From Paracoccaceae bacterium (GTDB lineage Bacteria; Pseudomonadota; Alphaproteobacteria; Rhodobacterales; Rhodobacteraceae), in contig JAIXPH010000053.1 of NCBI GenBank assembly GCA_027486345.1, positions 1 through 37,629 of the forward strand: a stretch of 37,629 nt of DNA. The letters are read 5' to 3'. Position numbers and translations under genes: made by a program. Shown in pieces: positions 33,657-37,629 of this stretch (position 1 is the first letter of the stretch; every line of letters begins with the position of its first letter). The notes under the pieces are model-generated. The model was given only the letters and a program-made list of their open reading frames with translations. It searched no databases and was not told the DNA's origin.

Positions 33657-35387
33657 GTGCAGCAACAGAACCGCCATATGATGTCCGCGCCGGAATTGAC
33701 GGCGCATGAGCTGTCACGGATCGTCGATTTCCTGCGCAAACTGCGCGCGCCCTTCGACACGGGGGTGCCGGGGGCATCGAAGGATGTGTTCTGGAATGTG
33801 GTTCTGGAATTGGTGGACGCGCATCTGCGGCGGCGTCCGATCGACAAATCCGGACTGATCACGCTGGCGGCGGTGCCCTACAGCACTGGCAACCGCATGG
33901 TCACAAAGATGATCGAGGACGGGCTGATCCGGCAGGTGCCGCGCGGGGGCGGTCTGAAGACCCATTTCCTCGAACCGACCGACACGCTGCTGACCAGTTT
34001 CATGGCCTATGCCACCCATGTGAAGGGGCATCTGGCCCGCACCTTCGGGCTGCGCAAGGGGGCGGAGACCAACGAGTATTACTTCGGCGGCAGCTATTTC
34101 GCGGCGCAGATCATTTCGCCGATCCGGGGCGACGACATCGACGGCAAGGTGCCCGGCGACATCCGCTTCTTGCTGAACGACGACAACTATTTCTCGTCCA
34201 TGCGCAACATGTGGTCGGATTTCCGCAACGAGTTGGGCCGCAAGAGCAGTTTCACCCTGCAACGCCTGCCGGAGCTCTATTCCAGCTCGCAGGTGACGTT
34301 CCAGAAGCCCACCGCCGAATTCGACGTCATCTCGATCAATATGCCTTGGTTGGGGGAGTTTGCCGAAAAAGGCTATCTCGCGCCGCTGGATGATCTGTTG
34401 CAGGACGCGGCGATCAACCCCTTGGACTTCCACCCCTCGGTCTGGGGCACGGGCAACTGGAAGGGCGTGCAATACGGCATCCCGATCTATTGCACGATCG
34501 AGATTCTGGCCGCCCGGCGCGACCTCTTCGATGACCGGGGCCTGACCTATCCGCGCACCTTCGACGAAACCATCGCCGCCGCGCGCAGCCTGCACCGCCC
34601 GGCGCAGGAATTCTACGGCATTGCGTGGAACGGCCATCGCGGCATGCCCATCGCACATTCCTTCATGTTTTTTCTGGCCGCCTGCCAAAAGACCATCATC
34701 GACGTTCCGATGCACAATCCCGAAGGCTGGGATTTCCCGCGCTTTGAAAAGCTGAAGCTGCAAATCGACACCACCGACGCGCTGGAGGTGATCGATTACA
34801 TGAAGCAACTGGCCGAAGTCTCGCCCCCCGACATCGCCACGATGGATTGGGAAAAGCACACGCAGTGCTTCATGTCGGGTCGGGCCGGGATGGTCTATTG
34901 CTGGACGATGCGCGCCGCGCGGTTCGAACATGAACTCAGCTCGCAGGTGGCGCGGCGGGTGGCCTACCTGCCGCCGCCGTCGCGGCGGATGCGCCAGATC
35001 GCGGCCCCGATCGGCGGTTTTCTGATGACGATCCCGGCCACGGTCAAACGCGCGCGGCAAAAACAGATCATCGACGCCATCGCCTGGATGGTCTCGCCCG
35101 AGGCGATGAAGGCCCATGTGAAGAACGGCTTCCCCGTCGCCCCGCGGTTTTCCGTCTGCGCCGACCCCGAGGCGCTGGCCTCCTCTCCCATCGTCAGCAT
35201 GGTGGACCAATTGGCGCGGCGGAATGAACTGGTGACCTGGGCCCGCCCGCCGATCAAGGAATTCAGCCTGATCGAACAGATCCTGGGCACGGAAATCCAT
35301 GATGCGGTGTTCCATGGCAAGAACCCGAAGCAGGCGCTCCGGGATGCGGAAAACAGCATTCTGCGGGCAGTGAACGCCGCACAGTGA
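33657..35387 (+). CDS. Winged-helix DNA-binding domain fused to a family-1 ABC solute-binding domain
   Basis: The 576-residue protein has two parts. Residues 45-125 look like a MarR-type winged helix: ELVDAHLRRRP, a recognition-helix-like VPYSTGNRMVTKMIEDGLI, then RQVPRGGGLKTHFLEPTD as the wing. Residues 168-545 match a family-1 extracellular solute-binding protein, with a FDVISINMPWLGEFAEKGYL hinge segment, PLDDLL, YGIPIYCTIEILAARRDLFD, an FMSGRAGMVYCW strand and a terminal ALRDAENSIL helix. There is no signal peptide or membrane segment, so the sensor domain should be cytoplasmic. SgrR is the known precedent for this layout but uses a family-5 domain. The GTG at 33657 was chosen because AGGAC lies seven bases before it; ATGs at 33678 and 33681 lack ribosome sites. 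A ligand-responsive regulator of the divergent operon is inferred. Confidence 0.82.
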   Translation: MQQQNRHMMSAPELTAHELSRIVDFLRKLRAPFDTGVPGASKDVFWNVVLELVDAHLRRRPIDKSGLITLAAVPYSTGNRMVTKMIEDGLIRQVPRGGGLKTHFLEPTDTLLTSFMAYATHVKGHLARTFGLRKGAETNEYYFGGSYFAAQIISPIRGDDIDGKVPGDIRFLLNDDNYFSSMRNMWSDFRNELGRKSSFTLQRLPELYSSSQVTFQKPTAEFDVISINMPWLGEFAEKGYLAPLDDLLQDAAINPLDFHPSVWGTGNWKGVQYGIPIYCTIEILAARRDLFDDRGLTYPRTFDETIAAARSLHRPAQEFYGIAWNGHRGMPIAHSFMFFLAACQKTIIDVPMHNPEGWDFPRFEKLKLQIDTTDALEVIDYMKQLAEVSPPDIATMDWEKHTQCFMSGRAGMVYCWTMRAARFEHELSSQVARRVAYLPPPSRRMRQIAAPIGGFLMTIPATVKRARQKQIIDAIAWMVSPEAMKAHVKNGFPVAPRFSVCADPEALASSPIVSMVDQLARRNELVTWARPPIKEFSLIEQILGTEIHDAVFHGKNPKQALRDAENSILRAVNAAQ

Positions 35388-35416
35388 CACGGTCGCGGCC
35401 CCCGCGCGGCAAAGCC

Positions 35417-37129
35417 TCAAAGGACCTGTCGCCCCGCCTCGAACATCGGGCCACCGCGCCAGCGCGGATAGCCGTGGCCATGCACGGCGACAAGGTCGAT
35501 GTCCGATGACCGGAGCGCGATCCCCTCGGCCAGCAGCGCCCGCCCTTCCTCCGCCATCGCCGCTGTCAGACGCGCGGCGATGTCAGCATCAGACAGGTCG
35601 GCACGTCCCGGCGTGCCCTGCCCCGGCATCGCGCCAACGTGGACGGGATCGCTCCCGTCCCATGCCTCGAACGGGCCAAGGGCGAAGCCATAGGCGCGCA
35701 TGGCGGCATCCACGGTCGCGGGGGCAAGACCCTGCCGGATCAGATCTTCCGCCGCCGCCCGGGTGCGCCGCCGCAGTCGGTGACCGATGGACCCCCCGCC
35801 GAGGCCAGTCTGAACCGGAGTCCTTCCCAAGGCCCGCGCAAGGGCAAAGCCGGTGGCCAGCGTGTCAGGCCCGGTGGCAGGAGTCGGCACGATCTCCAAG
35901 AGCGCCACCCCGGCGGTCGGGCCAAAGAGATTGAGACCGAGGACTCGCGCCGGAATCGGCACAGGCTCCGCAGTCCGGTGCGGGTCACCTGCGCCGGACG
36001 GCACCGCCAGAATGGCATCCGCCCGGCACATCCCACCCAAGCGGTCAAGGACGGCAGGCGTGGCCACGGGGGCCTCCGCCGCCACGATCACCAGATCGGC
36101 GTCCCCGATCAGCTCCGCCATCGCCCCGGCCGATGGCCCCCCGGTCTGCGGGCCGCGCAGCACCGCCGCATCGTCATCCGCGACAAGCACCACCGACAGA
36201 CCCGCAGACCGCAGCGCAGACGCAAGGCCCGCGCCCCGCACCCCCCCGCCGACAACCACCGCTGACCGCAGCGGACGCGGGGCCGCCGTCACATGCGCGG
36301 GACGCGGCGCCGCGCGTTCAGCAAAGAAGATATGGCGCAGCGCCGCCGCCTGATCCGACCCGCGCAAGGCCAGAAAGGTCGCGCGTTCATGGGCGAGCGC
36401 CTCGGCAAAAGGCCGCTCCGCCGCCACCCGCAGACAGTCCAGCGCGCGCAGGGGGGCCAGCTCTCCCTTGGCACGTGCCGCAATCGCCACGCGCTGATCC
36501 TCCCACCAGACCGCATCGGGCGCGGTGACGGGACGGGCCGAAACCGGGAGGGGCAAGGGTGCCTCCCGCGCGGTGCGGGCAAAGGCCACCGCCGCCGAGC
36601 GCAGGTCACCCGTCACGACGGCATCCACCAGGCCCATCGCCCGCGCCCGCTCCGCCTTCACCGGGCGGCCAGTGGTGACCAGGTCCACCGCCGCCGCCAC
36701 CCCCACGAGCCGGGGCGTGCGGACCGTGCCCGAAGCCCCCGGAACGATGCCCAATCCCACCTCCGGCAAGCCGAGCGCGGCCGACTCCAGCGCCACCCGG
36801 AACCGGCAGCCCATCGCCACCTCAAGCCCGCCGCCGAGGGCAGAACCATGGATCGCGGCGACCCAGGGCTTGGCCGCGCCTTCGATCCGGTCCACCAGAT
36901 CGGGAAGATGCGGCGGCACCGGCGGCTTGCCAAACTCCGTCACATCCGCCCCGGCGATGAAGGTGCGCCCGGCACAGATCAGCACCACCGCCCGGACGTC
37001 CGCCGCGGCATCCAATGTGGCGACCGCATCCCACAGCCCCTGCCGCAGCGCCTGCCCCAAGGCGTTCACCGGCGGATTGTCCACGGTGACCACGGCGATA
37101 TCCCCATCCCGGGTGATGTTGACGACCAT
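35417..37129 (-). CDS. Enoyl-CoA hydratase/3-hydroxyacyl-CoA dehydrogenase fusion with decayed dehydrogenase half
   Basis: From the ATG at 37129 the protein has 570 residues, against about 700 for typical FadB/FadJ-like fusions. The crotonase half (about 1-190) looks intact: oxyanion-hole IAGADVTEF and SALGGG, catalytic Glu103 (GGGLEVAMG) and Glu123 (GLPEVGLGI). The dehydrogenase half (about 288-570) is degenerate. The NAD loop reads VGGGVRGAG, the catalytic His of the usual HFFSPA motif is Asn400 (GLNLFGP), the NTS motif is lost, and the helical part of the NAD domain is shortened. The protein stops right after YPRWRGGPMF, where relatives run on by tens of residues. Hydratase activity is plausible; dehydrogenase activity is doubtful. 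A further in-frame start at 37183 adds 18 unlike residues. Confidence 0.85.
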   Translation of the reverse strand: MVVNITRDGDIAVVTVDNPPVNALGQALRQGLWDAVATLDAAADVRAVVLICAGRTFIAGADVTEFGKPPVPPHLPDLVDRIEGAAKPWVAAIHGSALGGGLEVAMGCRFRVALESAALGLPEVGLGIVPGASGTVRTPRLVGVAAAVDLVTTGRPVKAERARAMGLVDAVVTGDLRSAAVAFARTAREAPLPLPVSARPVTAPDAVWWEDQRVAIAARAKGELAPLRALDCLRVAAERPFAEALAHERATFLALRGSDQAAALRHIFFAERAAPRPAHVTAAPRPLRSAVVVGGGVRGAGLASALRSAGLSVVLVADDDAAVLRGPQTGGPSAGAMAELIGDADLVIVAAEAPVATPAVLDRLGGMCRADAILAVPSGAGDPHRTAEPVPIPARVLGLNLFGPTAGVALLEIVPTPATGPDTLATGFALARALGRTPVQTGLGGGSIGHRLRRRTRAAAEDLIRQGLAPATVDAAMRAYGFALGPFEAWDGSDPVHVGAMPGQGTPGRADLSDADIAARLTAAMAEEGRALLAEGIALRSSDIDLVAVHGHGYPRWRGGPMFEAGRQVL

Positions 37130-37444
37130 CTTGATGTTCCCAAATCCGCGGCGCGTGCCTCTGCCCTGCGATGCGCCCGCCAACCATCACACAGCCCCCC
37201 AGCGCAAAGCGCAACCCGCAAACCGGCACCGGACGGCGATGCCCCGTCGGCCTGTGAATGACCACAGCAGGGTCCGCCGGAGGGACAAGGCGACCCGGAA
37301 TGTCAGCGAAGACATCCCCCTTTCGCCAAACGAGGGCGTCTCACCCCCAACCGCACCCGCGACGCTAGGCAAGATCGCTTGACCTCCGGTCTGGCTGTGC
37401 GAAGGCTCACCAATCCAACCGACCACAACCGCCGTCCTGCCCGC
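37130..37444. other. Intergenic region before the IS remnant
   Basis: About 315 bases with no gene I can support. A 79-codon open frame on the minus strand (37426-37187) has no recognisable family and an Arg-rich composition typical of chance frames. No clear promoter or hairpin was found. The region probably includes insertion-sequence scar. Confidence 0.5.
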
Positions 37445-37629
37445 TCAGCCGCCCCCCAACCATGGCCTTTTGGCGCTGACTCCCAGCTTCGCCCAAGCCG
37501 CGGTGCAGGAGACCTTCAGCATCAGGTCGAGGTTCATCGCACTCTCGCCCTTCGGCGCAAAATAGAAGGACGACCTCGAAATCGACAACAGGCGGCACTG
37601 CGCCCCGACCGACAGCCTGGGATGGGTCC
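37445..37629 (-). pseudogene. Truncated IS3-family transposase (OrfB N-terminal part)
   Basis: Reading leftward from the window edge, frame 37627-37445 encodes a segment like the start of IS3-family OrfB: HPRLSVGAQCRLLSISRSS followed by FYFAPKGESAMNLDLMLK. IS3 transposases carry LSxxxQCxLLxISRSxxYYxP and then a MxxIDExFxxxPFYG block. Here similarity ends after about residue 38 (near 37514). The frame continues with unrelated residues to a TGA at 37445-37447, so the transposase is broken. The upstream part lies outside the window. It marks a past insertion beside the catabolic island. Confidence 0.7.

Noticed and set aside
33714-35420. 568-codon minus-strand frame opposite the helix-turn-helix/solute-binding gene.
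   Set aside because: It has no domain and a composition typical of antisense shadows; the plus-strand protein is well supported.
37187-37426. 79-codon open frame on the minus strand between the crotonase fusion and the IS remnant.
   Set aside because: There is no family match, no convincing ribosome site and an Arg/Gly-rich composition typical of chance frames.

Overview
The window is high-GC DNA with the gene content and style of an alphaproteobacterium, most likely a Rhodobacteraceae member. This rests on tightly packed operons with 1-8 base overlaps, a tripartite tricarboxylate transporter, ribose-type ABC importers and a type I secretion (RTX) adhesin locus. It is an inference from gene style, not a database match. 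No rRNA, tRNA, CRISPR array or phage module was seen.

Layout. (1) 1-906 (-): 5' part of a SorC-type sugar-sensing repressor that runs off the left edge, with a likely operator upstream. (2) 12564-1223 (-): a five-gene type I secretion operon, read adhesin, TolC-like outer membrane lipoprotein, ABC exporter, HlyD adaptor, TIGR03032/DUF4915-like protein. The 1842-residue adhesin has three VCBS domains and two separate blocks of exactly seven FG-GAP repeats, with RTX motifs between and after them. (3) 12886-20235 (+): an aldo/keto reductase, a DctB-like sensor kinase, a DctD-like response regulator whose sigma-54 contact loop reads GAFPGA instead of GAFTGA, and a tctC-tctB-tctA carboxylate transporter. 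A strong hairpin closes this unit.

(4) 32426-20326 (-): a twelve-gene catabolic operon. In order of transcription: a butanediol-dehydrogenase-like enzyme, a PRISE-like enone reductase, a YciI protein, a Gfo/Idh/MocA oxidoreductase, a second zinc alcohol dehydrogenase, a ribose-type permease, its binding protein, an ATPase-permease fusion, a hydroxyquinol 1,2-dioxygenase, a ketopantoate-reductase-like enzyme, a tautomerase-like protein and a VOC protein. (5) 32724-35387 (+), divergent from it: a 3-hydroxyisobutyrate-dehydrogenase-like enzyme, then a 576-residue protein joining a winged helix-turn-helix to a family-1 ABC solute-binding domain with no signal peptide. (6) 35417-37129 (-): a crotonase/3-hydroxyacyl-CoA dehydrogenase fusion with a decayed dehydrogenase half. 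(7) 37445-37629: a truncated IS3-family transposase at the right edge.

How the parts fit. Regions 4 and 5 look like one regulated catabolic island. A sugar-type importer brings in a polyhydroxylated or glycosylated ring compound, several NAD(P)-dependent redox enzymes process it, and part of the carbon may pass through hydroxyquinol (1,2,4-trihydroxybenzene), which the dioxygenase opens. The divergent helix-turn-helix/solute-binding fusion is the obvious candidate regulator. It is arranged like SgrR, but with a different solute-binding family. The substrate cannot be read from the sequence. This island, the ATPase-permease fusion and the double seven-repeat adhesin are the most unusual parts of the window.
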